A stretch of DNA of 64,000 bases from Spiroplasma platyhelix PALS-1 (lineage in GTDB: Bacteria; Bacillota_I; Bacilli_A; Mycoplasmatales; VBWQ01), in NCBI RefSeq assembly GCF_021496725.1, contig NZ_CP051215.1, positions 124,001 to 188,000 on the forward strand. The letters run 5' to 3'. The translations under genes were made by a program, and so were the position numbers. A model generated the notes under the pieces. It was not told the origin of the DNA, did no database searches, and saw nothing but the letters and a program-made list of their open reading frames with translations. This document shows positions 20,877 to 31,070 of this stretch, piece by piece (position 1 is the first letter of the stretch; every line of letters begins with the position of its first letter).

Positions 20877-21814
20877 TGACAATATTAGCAATAGAAACTA
20901 GTTGTGATGAAACTAGTGTCGCAATTATCAAAAACAATCAAATTTTAAGTAATGTGATTTCATCACAAATTAGTTTGCATCAAAAATATGGTGGTGTTGT
21001 ACCAGAACTAGCAGCAAGAGCACATAGCGAAAATATTAGTTATGTTCTGTCTTCTGCGATTAAAGATGCTAAAATTGATTTAGCAGAAGTTGATTACATT
21101 GCTTATACAAGTACTCCAGGGTTGGTTAGTTGTTTGCATGTTGGCAAAGTTGTTGCTGATACGATTGCAACTTATCTAAAGAAACCTTTGATTCCTTGTA
21201 ACCATTTATTTGGTCATATCTATGCTTCATTGATTGACAACCAATGAGAATTTCCCGTTCTAGGTTTATTAGTTAGTGGTGGACACACACAATTAGTTTA
21301 TTTAAAAGAACATCTTAAGTTTGAAATCTTAGGTCAAACTTTAGATGATGCTGTTGGAGAGTGTTACGATAAGGTTGGTAGAATGTTAGGTTTAGCTTAT
21401 CCAGGTGGTCCAGAAATTGATAAATTAGCTAAATCTGGCCAGAGTACCTATCAACTACCACTGCCAAAAAATGATAAGACATTAGACTTTAGTTTTAGTG
21501 GTTTGAAGTCTGCTGCAGCTAAGGTGATTCAGCAAGAAAAAGGGCAGTTAAATGTTGCTAACTTTAGTTGTTCTTTACAAAAGACAATTGTTCAGACTTT
21601 AATCAATAAGTTAACTTTAGCAATTGAACAGTATCAACCAAAAACAGTAGTGCTGGCAGGAGGAGTTAGTGCTAACAGTGAATTAAGAGCAAACTTTTTA
21701 AATTTAAAGCAAAAGTATCCAAATTTAAACTTTATTGTACCAAAGTTAGAATATTGTACAGATAATGCAGCAATGATTGGAATTTTATCAAGTTATCAAA
21801 TTAAAGCAAAATAG
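20876..21814 (+). CDS. tsaD: tRNA threonylcarbamoyladenosine transferase TsaD
   Basis: Transfers threonylcarbamoyl to A37 of tRNAs reading ANN codons. 313 residues. N-terminal ETSCDETSVAI, metal ligands in HLFGHIYASL, then GLLVSGGHTQLV, DFSFSGLKSA, GGVSANSELR and CTDNAAMIG: the full signature set. The start overlaps the deoD stop by one base. The partner gene tsaB is not in this window. Confidence 0.96.
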
Positions 21815-21824
21815 GGGGTTAAGC

Positions 21825-22409
21825 ATGATTCTTGGAATTATTGGTGAAGCAGGGGTTGGTAAGAGTACAGCTTCAAATTTTTTTGAACATCAGGGTGCAT
21901 ATGTTATTTCTGCTGATTTAGTTGTGAAATATATTTATCAGCAACCTGAAACTACAAAAAAAATTATTGCAAAAATGGGTGAACAGTTTTTAAATGATGA
22001 TGCTACTCTTAATCAGTTATCTTTAAGAAAATATGCTTTTGAAAATTATGAATTTTTAAAAAAATTAGAAGAAATTATTTGGCCAGAAATGATGAAAATT
22101 ATCATCACTGAAGTAGAAAGTCATAAGACAGAAAAATTGATTGTGATTGATTGTGCAGTTTTGTTTAATGCTAAGTTAGATTATCTTGTTGATAAAGTTT
22201 TATTAATTGAATCAGAAGAAAATTTAAAAATTAATCGTATTAAGTCTCGAGATGGTGTTTCAGATAATGAAGCAAAGACTTTATTAAACTTACAAAAAAA
22301 GCATTTAATTCTTGATCGTGCGATTGATTTTATTATCAAAAATAATGGATCAACAAAGGATTTTCTTGCTGATTTAAATAATTTAATGGCAAAATTAATT
22401 AGTGAATAA
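21825..22409 (+). CDS. coaE: Dephospho-CoA kinase
   Basis: Last step of coenzyme A synthesis: phosphorylates the 3'-OH of dephospho-CoA. 194 residues. P-loop GEAGVGKSTA at residues 6-15, the acceptor-site SADLVVKYIY (family DAD/SAD) and VIDCAVLF; lid region RIKSRDG. Slightly divergent but of correct length. ATG 21825 follows AGGGGGT. Confidence 0.88.
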   Translation: MILGIIGEAGVGKSTASNFFEHQGAYVISADLVVKYIYQQPETTKKIIAKMGEQFLNDDATLNQLSLRKYAFENYEFLKKLEEIIWPEMMKIIITEVESHKTEKLIVIDCAVLFNAKLDYLVDKVLLIESEENLKINRIKSRDGVSDNEAKTLLNLQKKHLILDRAIDFIIKNNGSTKDFLADLNNLMAKLISE

Positions 22410-22484
22410 GAAAAAAACTTAAAAATTACTTTAATAAATCATGTTTTTATAGTTATAATATTATTTGTCAAATTAATTAATAAT

Positions 22485-22578
22485 GGAGCGGTACTCAAGT
22501 TGGTCGAAGAGGCTTGTTTGCTAAACAAGTAGGACGTTGAAAGATGTCGCAAGAGTTCAAATCTCTTCCGCTCCGCCA
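22485..22578 (+). tRNA. tRNA-Ser (GCT)
   Basis: Class II tRNA with a long variable arm, anticodon GCT and encoded CCA. Acceptor GGAGCGG pairs with CCGCTCC, discriminator G73. A TATAAT at 22454-22459 is the likely -10 box. Confidence 0.96.
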
Positions 22579-22583
22579 TTTTT

Positions 22584-22610
22584 AAAACTTAGAATTTCTA
22601 AGTTTTTTTT
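22584..22610 (+). terminator. Terminator after tRNA-Ser
   Basis: AAAACTTAGAA pairs with TTTCTAAGTTTT, ending in a T run. Confidence 0.85.
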
Positions 22611-22690
22611 AATTTTTAATTAGAATTATTAGTATAATTTAATTATTGATGGTGAATAAATAGTTTTAAAGCCAATTAAAGGAGTATTAA

Positions 22691-24211
22691 ATGCGTAAAA
22701 GAGTGAATCTTTTGTTATCTTTTGTTTTGTATCTATTTTTAATTTGCTTGACAGTATTTTTATTCATCTATTACATTCGTTACTCTTGAGTGCTGTTACT
22801 AATTGTTGCGATTGTGACAATCCTAACAGTAATTATTATTTTTCTAACTAATCGTTTAATTGATGTTAAGTTATCCTGAATTATTGTTGTTGTTTGTTTA
22901 CCAGTTTTAGGAATTTTTCTTTACTGAGTTTTTGGTCGACCTTATCGTTATCGTAAGAAGCAAAAAGTACATTTAAATTTATTTAAATATTTTTACAAGC
23001 AAGAAGATTGAAATTTTACTAGAGAAGTCTTGAATAATGAAAATCCGAAATATAGTGCTGAAGATTTAGCAATTTTTAACTATACAACAAGAATTTCTTT
23101 TCGTCCAATTTACACCAATACTGATGTTCGTATTTTAGTTAATGGACCAGAAAATTACTATCAAATTATTGCTGATCTTAAAGAGGCTAAAAAATATATC
23201 TTTATGAATTACTATATTATCGGTGATGGAGAGCTGCTAGAAACAATTTTAAAAGTTCTAGAAAAAAAAGTTAAGGAAGGCGTAAAAGTTTATATCATTT
23301 ATGATCATGTTGGATCATATTTTCAGTTATCTCATGAAACAATTAGAAGAATTAAAAAAATGGGAATTAATTTTCAACGTTTCGCACCAATTAAACTACC
23401 AATCCTAACAGGAAGTTATAATTTCCGTAATCATCGTAAAGATGTCATCATAGATGGTCATATTGGCTACGCGGGTGGGATTAATTTATCAGATACTTAC
23501 ATTCATTTATCTGGCAGAGGCTTTTGACGTGATACGCAAGTTCGCTTAGTTGGGGATGCAGTTAAGTCATTAGAATTAATTTTTCGTCAAGACTGACATT
23601 TTATAACAGGAGTGATTCTTGATGTTTCATTTAATACTTCTAGTGTCAAGATAAAAAATGACATCATTGTTCAGTTAGTTGACGATGGACCGCTAACAAA
23701 AGAAGCAGTTCAAAAGGACTTATTTATTAGATACATTAGTATGGCAAAAAAACGAGTTTGAATTACAACTCCTTATTTATTTCCTACTGGAGATTTAATT
23801 ACTGCATTAAGAAATAGTGCTTATTCTGGAGTGGATGTTCGTTTGTGTCTTCCTGGGATTGTTGAGCACTATCTATTGTTAGATATGGGAAGAACTTATT
23901 ATGATGCTTTATTAGAAGCAGGAGTTAAGATTTATGAATATGCTCATGTTGTCAACCATTCAAAAATGGGAATTTTTGATGATAAATTTACGATTATTGG
24001 GTCAACAAATTTAGACTATCGTAGTCTCTATTCTGATCATCAAACTTTGGTTTCAATTTATGATGAAAAAACGAATGAAGTCCTAGCAAGTAAATTTAGC
24101 GAAGATTTTAAATACTCTAATTTAATTAAGAGCAACCCATTATTGCAACGCAATAAATTTTATCATTATGTCTTTTTATTCTTAATGAGAGTTTTAGCGC
24201 CATTATTTTAG
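22691..24211 (+). CDS. cls: Cardiolipin synthase
   Basis: Joins two phosphatidylglycerols into cardiolipin. 506 residues. Three N-terminal hydrophobic segments (about 5-30, 33-54 and 62-80) ending in the FGRPYRYRKK cap, then two phospholipase D domains. HKD motif 1: HRKDVIID in NHRKDVIIDGHIGYAGG. HKD motif 2: HSKMGIFD in NHSKMGIFDDKFTIIGSTN. Both have H-x-K-x4-D. ATG 22691 with AAAGGAG at 22678-22684. The next gene starts 22 nt downstream. Confidence 0.93.
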
Positions 24212-24233
24212 TATAATTAGTATAGGTGAGATT

Positions 24234-24881
24234 ATGAATTTAAATTTTAAAAAATTAAAAAAATTAATCAAAAAAGAAAAAAAAGCAGAAGATATTGATT
24301 TTTTTTATGTGCCTGATGATGGTGATGACAACAAAAATAAAAAAAACCATAAAGCTAAGAAAAGTCGTAATATTTTTCAGCATTTCCGTAGAAGAAACAC
24401 CTTACAAATTATTAAATATTTAGAATCTAAAAATATTTTTAATTGTTTTTTTTATACCGATGTTCATAATATTCCATTAATTTTAGAGCAAGGAATTAAA
24501 CCAACTGGACAAATCAAATTAGATCCGAAAGAAGAATACACTGTTTGAACATATCTAGAGCATGCTACTTATTTAGAATTAGAATTAGGAAATTCAACAA
24601 GACATTACTTTTGAAAGTGGTGCACAGATCAAAAAGTTGACTTGAATAATTTGGCGATTATTTCTGTTGATGTCAAAAAATTATTTCAAACAACAAAATT
24701 AGATTGAGAGTTGAATTTAGAAACTAATCGCATTCAAATTTATGAAAAAATTTCAAATGTTGCGATCGATTGAATTTTGATTAAGAATAAAAAGATGTTC
24801 AACTTAACTAAAATTCATGCTGAAAAGCAGAATTTAAAGTTGAAAGTATTTCAAGGCAATGCTGGACAAATTATTATCTAA
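24234..24881 (+). CDS. Unknown protein, possible ADP-ribosyltransferase-like fold
   Basis: Not firmly recognised. 215 residues. A strongly basic N-terminus (to about residue 60, Lys/Asn-rich) is followed by a globular part with FNCFFYTDVHNIPLILEQGI. This resembles the opening of DarT/DUF4433-type ADP-ribosyltransferases (tyrosine/histidine, N-I/L-P-x-I-L, then G-I/L). The other DarT blocks are not clear. The C-terminal part has AIISVDVKKLF and ISNVAIDWILI. It lies between cls and the GGDEF/EAL-like gene, with no DarG-like antitoxin beside it. Fold assignment is a hypothesis. Confidence 0.7.
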
Positions 24882-24895
24882 GAAAGGAGAAAGTC

Positions 24896-26689
24896 ATGAC
24901 TCTTAATTGAACAATTTTCTTATTTATAGCACTGGCCACTTTATTGTTACTTATGATTTTTTTCTTTGCAAGATTAAATAGTCGTAACAATCAATACTAC
25001 AACACGATTCATAGTGATTTGATGAATTTAGTGCCATTAAAAATTGATTTAGAAAATGAAATGATTACATTTTTTAGTCGCTTAGAAGTTTTAAATAATA
25101 AAAAGCGTACGTCAATTTTTGTTTTTAAATCAATGATTAATCGTAAAGCTAGGGTTGAATTAGAAATTTTGTTTCAAAACTTATTAGTTAACAAAGTTCC
25201 TTTTAGTCCAGTTAACTATTTAATTTATTTTCAATTGCATAATAAAATTATTATCTATGATTTGACATTAGATTATTATGATCAGGAGCATAAGGTTTTA
25301 TATGGTCAAATGCAAAGTAACACAAGATATAATCGTTTTGTGATTTCAGAGCATTTTGATGTTAATCCTGCACAACTAACTGTACCTAAGGCAGATTTTA
25401 TTGCAACAATTTTAAGTTTTTTTAAAGGTGTCAAATATAACCCTAAAGAAAAAAATCTTTATGAGTACATGATTTTAATTAAAATTAGAAATTATAATAA
25501 TTTAGAATCAATCTTAACAATTAACAATATTCAAAGTATGGAGTTGTTACTAACTTATTGTGCTAAGAATTTATTAGGTGCTACCAACACTTTAATTTGT
25601 AAGTATTATGATGGCGAGTTTTTAATTTATTCAAGACATAAGAAATTTAACTTATCAATATTTCAAAGACGCTTAAATAGTTACATTAAAAATAATTTAG
25701 TTGAAAAAAGTAGTTACTTACAAATTCAAACGCAAATTGTTGCTGTTTACTCTTTAATTAAGGGTAAGGAGTCTAATGTTTCAAATTTATACAATAAGAT
25801 TATCGATGTTAACTTATTGAATACTAGTGATAAGGATTTAAGAGAAATTAGATTACGAACATCAGAAAATCAAGGTAAAATTAATAATCATTATGAGTTA
25901 ATTCACTCACAAGAAATTAAAAAGCTTTTAGATATTACGATTGCTCCAGTTTATAAAACTGATAACGCTAAAGAACCAGATTGTTATTATGCTCGTTTGG
26001 GGTTAATTGATAACGCTTATTATGGAAACTACATTAATTTAATTCGTAATATTCAAGATGCAGGATTGTGATGAAAAGTTTATGAGCCATTGTTCTTACA
26101 AGTCTTACAAGATTTTGCGCAATTAAAAGTAAAGAAAAATTTGATTGTCCCTTTTTTATTAATGGAGTTAGAAAACAAAACAGTGCTAACACAAATTATT
26201 AACATCATTAAGAAACGTCAAAATTTATTTAAGGATGTTAGTTTAATTTTTGATTTCCAAGACAATTGTGTGACAAAAATTAATAATTGAGTTAAGTATG
26301 AAAATATTATTAGTACTCTACGTGAACATAATGTTAAAATTGCTTTTAGTCATGAATTAAGAAATATTAACAACTTTAAATTAATTAGTCATTTTAAACC
26401 TGATTTTGTGATCTTAACAGCTAACTTATTACAAAATGTTGCCTTTAGATTTAATCGCTATATCAAACTTATTATTTGTTTGAATTATTTAAGTATTTTA
26501 GGTTCAAAGAAGATTATTGCTTTAGGAGTTGATAGTGTTCCAGAGATTATTATGCTAAAATCATTAAATATTAAATACTTATCTGGTGACATTTTTGAAT
26601 CAGAAAATGTTGATAAAATAATTGATTCTTTAAATTATCCGAATTATTGAAGTTGAAAGAAGAGTCAGAATAAGAAAGGAAACAACTAA
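24896..26689 (+). CDS. Membrane protein with degenerate GGDEF-like and EAL-like domains
   Basis: 597 residues. One N-terminal helix (about 7-25). A middle region at about 185-290 looks like a GGDEF domain that has lost its signature: YYDGEFLIY at 237-245 where active enzymes have GGDEF. The C-terminal region (about 360-590) follows the EAL fold order: GLIDNAYYGNYINLIR, then LIFDFQDN, the strand-helix segment VKIAFSHELRNI, FKPDFVILT, and LGVDS at 543-547 (family EGVET). The metal-binding Glu residues are mostly missing, so the protein is probably a degenerate receptor or structural protein, not an active cyclase or phosphodiesterase. It starts 14 nt after its neighbour; proS begins 1 nt after its stop. 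Confidence 0.75.
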
Positions 26690-28141
26690 ATGGCCAAAGG
26701 CTTTAATAAAAATATTACTTTAAGAAGTGTTGATTTTGCTAAATGATATACCAATGTTATTACAGAAGCAGATCTTTGTGACTATGGTGATAGTAGTGGT
26801 TCACCAAAAGGAACAATTATTTTTCGTCCTTATGGTTACGCACTTTGAGAAAATTTTCAACAAGAATTGAATCAACAATTTAAAAAATTAGGTGTACAAA
26901 ATGTGATGTTTCCATTGTTAATTAATGAAAAAACTTTTGCTTTAGAAAAAGATCATATCCAAGGTTTTGCACCAGAATGTGCAATAGTTACTCAAGTTGG
27001 TGATAAAAAATTACAAGAAAATTTAATTATTCGTCCAACTTCAGAAGTTTTATTTTGTTCACATTTTCAAAAAATAGTTAGCAGTTACAAGCAACTGCCA
27101 TTACTTTATAATCAATGAGTTAGTGTCGTTCGTTGAGAAAAATCAACTAGACCATTTTTACGTAATACAGAATTTTTATGACAAGAAGGTCATACAGTTC
27201 ACGCTCAAGAGCAAGAAGCCCTTGACCTTGTGCTGACAATAATTAATTTGTATGCTAGTTTTGTTGAAAAGTTCTTAGCGATTAAAGTGATTTTAGGTAA
27301 GAAAACAGTTCATGAACGTTTTGCTGGTGCTTTAGAAACTTACACTATTGAAACAATGATGCAAGATGGACAAGCATTACAAGCAGGTACTAGTCACTAT
27401 TTTGGTCAAAAGTTTGCTGAAATTTTCAACATTAAATTTAGTAACCAACAAAACAAACAAGAATTTGCTTATCAAACTTCTTGAGGAACTTCAACTCGCT
27501 TAATTGGAGCATTAGTGATGGCACATAGTGATGATTTAGGGTTGGTGCTACCTGCTTTGATTGCCCCAACTAAAATGGTGATTTTAAATTTAATGCCAAA
27601 AGATCAGCAAGTTAGTCAAGCAGTTGATAAGTTAGCAAAAACTTTAGCACAAAAGTATTCAATTAGTGTTGATGCAAGTGATAAAAGTGCTAGTTACAAA
27701 AAATCTGAAGCAACAATCAAAGGTATACCCTTAATAATTGAAGTTGGTCAACAAGAGCTAACAAAGCAAGAAATTAAAGTAACAGCAAGACATAATCTAC
27801 AAGCAACTTTTATCAGTATCAAAGATGAACAGCAACTTTTAGCTAGTCTTGATCAGATTTTAGCAAGTTCTAATCACGAGTTACTGCAAACTTCAACAAA
27901 TAATTTTAATAGTAACTTAAAAGAAGTTACTGATTTTAAAGAGTATCAAACTTTGATTAAAAATCATAAAGGTTACATCATTGCTCCTTTTTGTGGTGAT
28001 TTTCAATGTGAAGCAGAAATCAAAAATCTTACTAGTACTACTTCACGTTGTATACCGCTAACACCATATAAACCTAATGCTAAATGTTTTAAGTGTCAAA
28101 AAGATAATTGTCCTTGAACTTATTTTGCCCGTTCTTATTAG
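26690..28141 (+). CDS. proS: Prolyl-tRNA synthetase, eukaryote/archaea-type
   Basis: Charges tRNA-Pro. 483 residues, the short ProS type without the bacterial editing insertion. Motif 2 is in [20 protein letters not shown], the HxxxH-like EGHTVH follows, and motif 3 is near TSWGTSTRLIGA. The C-terminal Zn-binding tail is present: CIPL, CFKC and ending YFARSY, as in this type. ATG directly follows the previous stop (TAAATG). The inverted-repeat terminator starts on its stop codon. Confidence 0.95.
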
Positions 28142-28167
28142 CACTAACAATTAGTGCTAAATTTTTT
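28138..28167 (+). terminator. Terminator overlapping the proS stop
   Basis: TTAGCACTAA and TTAGTGCTAA form a perfect 10-bp stem with a CAA loop, followed by ATTTTTT. Confidence 0.88.
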
Positions 28168-28237
28168 AAATTTTAAGTATTTAAAAAAAAGGAATTTTTC
28201 ATCATCTTATTTAATTAATTTATGAGGTGAGATTTTC

Positions 28238-28594
28238 ATGAAAGATTCTTTATCACTTGATGAAAAATTTATTAGCAATATCTTTCAAAAATACAGCAAA
28301 GCAAAAATCATTTTGCAAAATGAAGGAATTAAAGATGCTGATGCTTTGCAAGAAAAAGCAATTTCTTATGGCCAAGATTCAACTGAGCTTAGTCAATTAA
28401 TTGACTATCAACGTTATTTACAACTTATTGAAACAATCTTAGCTTTGATGCCCAAAGCAGAGTATACTTGTTTGATTAAGGAGTTCTTAGCAGAAGATGC
28501 TAAAGCTTGATGGAAAAAACATTATTCGCAAGATACTTATCAAAAATTAAAGCACAAAGCAATTACACGCTTTTTATATTTATTTTTAATTTAA
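28238..28594 (+). CDS. MG284/MPN403-like small protein
   Basis: 118 residues, mostly helical. It follows proS, as MG284 follows the prolyl-tRNA synthetase gene MG283 in Mycoplasma genitalium; this positional match supports the family call. The C-terminal AWWKKHYSQDTYQKLKHKA resembles the region-4-like HTH of phage ArpU/sigma-like proteins (W-x4-YS-x-S/D-TY). DNA binding is inferred. The ATG is preceded by GAGGTGAG. One UGA-Trp. Confidence 0.72.
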
Positions 28595-28613
28595 AATCTT
28601 ATCAGATCAGCAT

Positions 28614-28642
28614 TTTAGTTAGACTAGCTTTTATGTTATAAT
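28614..28642 (+). promoter_or_regulatory. Promoter of acpP-fur
   Basis: Extended -10, TGTTATAAT, with TATAAT at 28637-28642; weak -35 TTTAGT at 28614-28619, 17-nt spacer. Confidence 0.5.
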
Positions 28643-28702
28643 ATATCAGTAATCGTATGATAAAAGCAAAGCAAAAATGCTTTTAATTTAATGGAGAAAA
28701 AT

Positions 28703-28951
28703 ATGGATGTTTTAAAGACAATTCAAAAAATTATTAAAGACAATTATCCGCAAATTAAGCAAAATATTACTTTAGATACTGTTTTAGGAGATATTGATTA
28801 TTTAGATTCTTTAGAACTAGCAACAATTGCAGTTGAATTAGAAGATAAATATGAAATTAGATTTCCTGATGAAGATTTAGAAAATATTAAAACTAAAACT
28901 GTTAGAGAAATTGTGAAAGAAATCGAAGCTTTGATTGCAAAAAAGAAATAG
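28703..28951 (+). CDS. acpP: Acyl carrier protein
   Basis: Carries acyl groups on a 4'-phosphopantetheine arm. 82 residues. The modified serine is in YLDSLELATIAVELED (family DSL-E/D), followed by the acidic recognition helix and FPDEDLENIKT. ATG 28703 is chosen because GGAGAA lies at 28693-28698; the in-frame ATG at 28691 would overlap it. CoaE earlier in the window makes the CoA from which the arm comes. The Fur-family gene starts 10 nt later. Confidence 0.9.
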   Translation: MDVLKTIQKIIKDNYPQIKQNITLDTVLGDIDYLDSLELATIAVELEDKYEIRFPDEDLENIKTKTVREIVKEIEALIAKKK

Positions 28952-28961
28952 GAATTTTACT

Positions 28962-29426
28962 ATGGAAAAAAATCAAGTTAAGTATGATGATATTCTGCAA
29001 AAATTACAAGATAAAGATTATCGTTTAACTGATATTCGCAAGGCGATAATTAAAATTTTTACAACTGAAAAAGATATCAGTATTAACGATATTATTAGTA
29101 AATTAAAAAAGAACAATGATGTTGTCAACATCATGAGTGTTTACAATACCATTGACTTATTAATGAAAGAGCATATTATTCATGCTAATGTTTTTGAAGA
29201 CAAGCAAGTTTATTATGAGTTATCAGATAATGCAATTCATGTAATTTGTAATATTTGTCATAAAATTATTCACTTTGATGATGATGAGATAGCAAAGATT
29301 GGATTTTTAGATTTAGATAAGCTAACAACATTTTTAGAAACAAAGAAAAAATTTCTTTTTTCCCATTTTACCTTAGAAGTTCATGGAATTTGTGCTAATT
29401 GTCAAAAGCAAATGAAAAAAGTTTAA
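28962..29426 (+). CDS. Fur-family metal-responsive regulator
   Basis: 154 residues. The N-terminal winged helix includes YRLTDIRKAIIKIF and VNIMSVYNTIDLLMKEHII. The C-terminal metal/dimer domain has VICNICHKIIHFDDDEI and HGICANC, giving two CxxC pairs (structural zinc) and histidines for a regulatory site. Whether it senses iron, zinc, manganese or peroxide cannot be told. It is co-transcribed with acpP, an unusual partner. Confidence 0.88.
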   Translation: MEKNQVKYDDILQKLQDKDYRLTDIRKAIIKIFTTEKDISINDIISKLKKNNDVVNIMSVYNTIDLLMKEHIIHANVFEDKQVYYELSDNAIHVICNICHKIIHFDDDEIAKIGFLDLDKLTTFLETKKKFLFSHFTLEVHGICANCQKQMKKV

Positions 29427-29496
29427 ATTTGATTGTAATATTAATTATATTTCAGTAAAATTTAACAGTAATATTTTTAATATTCTCTTTTCATTA

Positions 29497-29570
29497 GGGG
29501 GTGTAGTTTAGTGGTAGAACTTCGGCCTTCAGATCCGAGTGTGTGGGTTCGATTCCTGCCACCCCCGCCA
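29497..29570 (+). tRNA. tRNA-Trp (TCA), reads UGA
   Basis: Acceptor GGGGGTG pairs with CACCCCC, discriminator G73 (a Trp determinant), encoded CCA. The anticodon loop CTTCAGA gives anticodon TCA, the tRNA that decodes UGA as tryptophan in mollicutes. Two oddities: the C31/U39 pair closing the loop is a mismatch, and position 37 is G, not the usual A. Confidence 0.82.
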
Positions 29571-29573
29571 TTT

Positions 29574-29600
29574 AAAAAATCACATTGCTGTGATTTTTTT
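29574..29600. terminator. Terminator after tRNA-Trp
   Basis: AAAAAATCACA pairs with TGTGATTTTTT around TTGC. It may also end the reverse-strand degV gene. Confidence 0.85.
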
Positions 29601-29619
29601 TATTGTTTGAATTGTAAGT

Positions 29620-30501
29620 TTATAAGTTAATCTTTTCATTGATATTAAAGCTAATAAAAGCAAAAGTATCTAATCCTGTATGAGCAGCTATGACATTTGA
29701 TAGCTTTGAATATTCAACATTGCTAAACTCATAATTTTCGATGTAAGATTTTGTTTCATTAAGTAAAGTTGGATTAGCAAACGCATCGACAACATATAAA
29801 GTAGTGTTGTTTTTATTTAATTTATGAAACTTTAGAATTTCGTTAAGAGCTTTGTTGACTGCTTTTTTTCAAGTTCTAGTAGTATCAAATTTATCGATTG
29901 TGCCATCAAAAGTAAGAATTGGTTTGATTTTTAGTAATTTAGATAGACCTGCTGCAGATTTAGTTATTCTGCCTCCTCGTGCTAGATAGGACATATCATT
30001 CGGAAGAATAAAAGCAATATAATTATCACGAATATTTCTTAAAGCACTTAAAATTGCATTGACATTATTTTCTTTAACTTCCGCCATTTTATATGCTTTT
30101 TTGACTAATAAATAATTAATGATTGAAACACCATTTGAATCAAAAACATAAACTTTATTTTTGAAGTTTGGTTCTTTAGCTAAGACTGAAGCAGTGCTAT
30201 ATTGTCCTGATAGTCCTTTTGATAGAGGAATGAAAATTAGTTTTTCAAATTTTTTTAACATTTCTTCTCAAATTTCAATAGTTCTTCCTAAAGGTGTTTG
30301 AGATGTTTTAGCAAGTTGTTTTTTAGTTGTTATTCGTTCAATGAATTCTTCTTGTTTAAATGTTCTAGGATCATCATCAAAGGTTTCATCGTCATTGAAA
30401 CTTATTAGTAATGGACAAAAGCCAATATCGGGCATTTCTTCAAAGTCTTTTACTGTTAAGCCTGATGAGGAATCAGTAACAATCCCAATTTTCTTTTTCA
30501 T
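29620..30501 (-). CDS. DegV-family fatty-acid-binding protein
   Basis: 293 residues, reverse strand. Opens with GIVTDSSSGLT, the DegV start with the fatty-acid-contacting TDSS. Then AKTSQTPLGR (family TSQPSP), FIPLSKGLSGQYSTA, VFDSNGVSI, and LSYLARGGRI-like MSYLARGGRITKS, then LKIKPILTF. DegV/FakB proteins present fatty acids to FakA kinase for phospholipid synthesis. Start 30501 is preceded on the reverse strand by GGAAGGG. It stands alone; fakA is not in this window. Confidence 0.9.
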
Positions 30502-30657
30502 ATTTTACCCTTCCTAAATTTTTATTTTTGAATAAAGGTTAGTAATAATTATAGCATATTCATTAGTAGCAATTTTTGTTTCTTGCAAGAAAATATTTAT
30601 TTGTTTTCAAAAATTAGTGATAAAATTATTTAAGAGTTAGAAACTGGAAGTGAAATA

Positions 30658-30912
30658 ATGAATCAAAATCTTATTTTTGCCTTTGAAATTATTCTATTTA
30701 TTGTTGCTACTGTGTTAGTTATTTTAGGATTACTACAAGGTAAAAAAAATCATAATGGTTTAGGCGCTTTGAGCGGTGGAAATCAAGAGTTATTTGCAAG
30801 CACTAAAGAAAGAGGATGAACACGTTTATTTTCAATTATTACTTTAGGATTAGGAATATCTTTATTTATTATTGCAATTATTATTAGAATTTTGATGAAC
30901 ACATTACTTTAG
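30658..30912 (+). CDS. secG: Protein translocase subunit SecG
   Basis: Small SecYEG subunit. 84 residues with two membrane helices (about 7-24 and 58-80). Between them is LQGKKNHNGLGALSGGNQEL, the SecG loop (family LQ-S/G-K-x-x-x-G-L-x-x-x-x-G-G). It lies upstream of rnr and smpB, the conserved secG-rnr-smpB order. Confidence 0.88.
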
Positions 30913-30950
30913 CAATGTGCTGCAGATAAAAAAACTAGTTGTGATGAATG

Positions 30951-30972
30951 CAAGCACTGATGTGCTTGTTTT
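30951..30972 (+). terminator. Hairpin between secG and rnr
   Basis: CAAGCAC pairs with GTGCTTG around TGAT, followed by TTTTAA. The T tract is short, so termination may be partial. Confidence 0.6.
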
Positions 30973-31070
30973 AACGCTTAATTTATATTTTGTATATTAA
31001 GTAGTTATTTTTATTATAATTATAGAATAGTTAGAGATATTTATAAAAGAGATTTGGAGTTAAAAATAAT

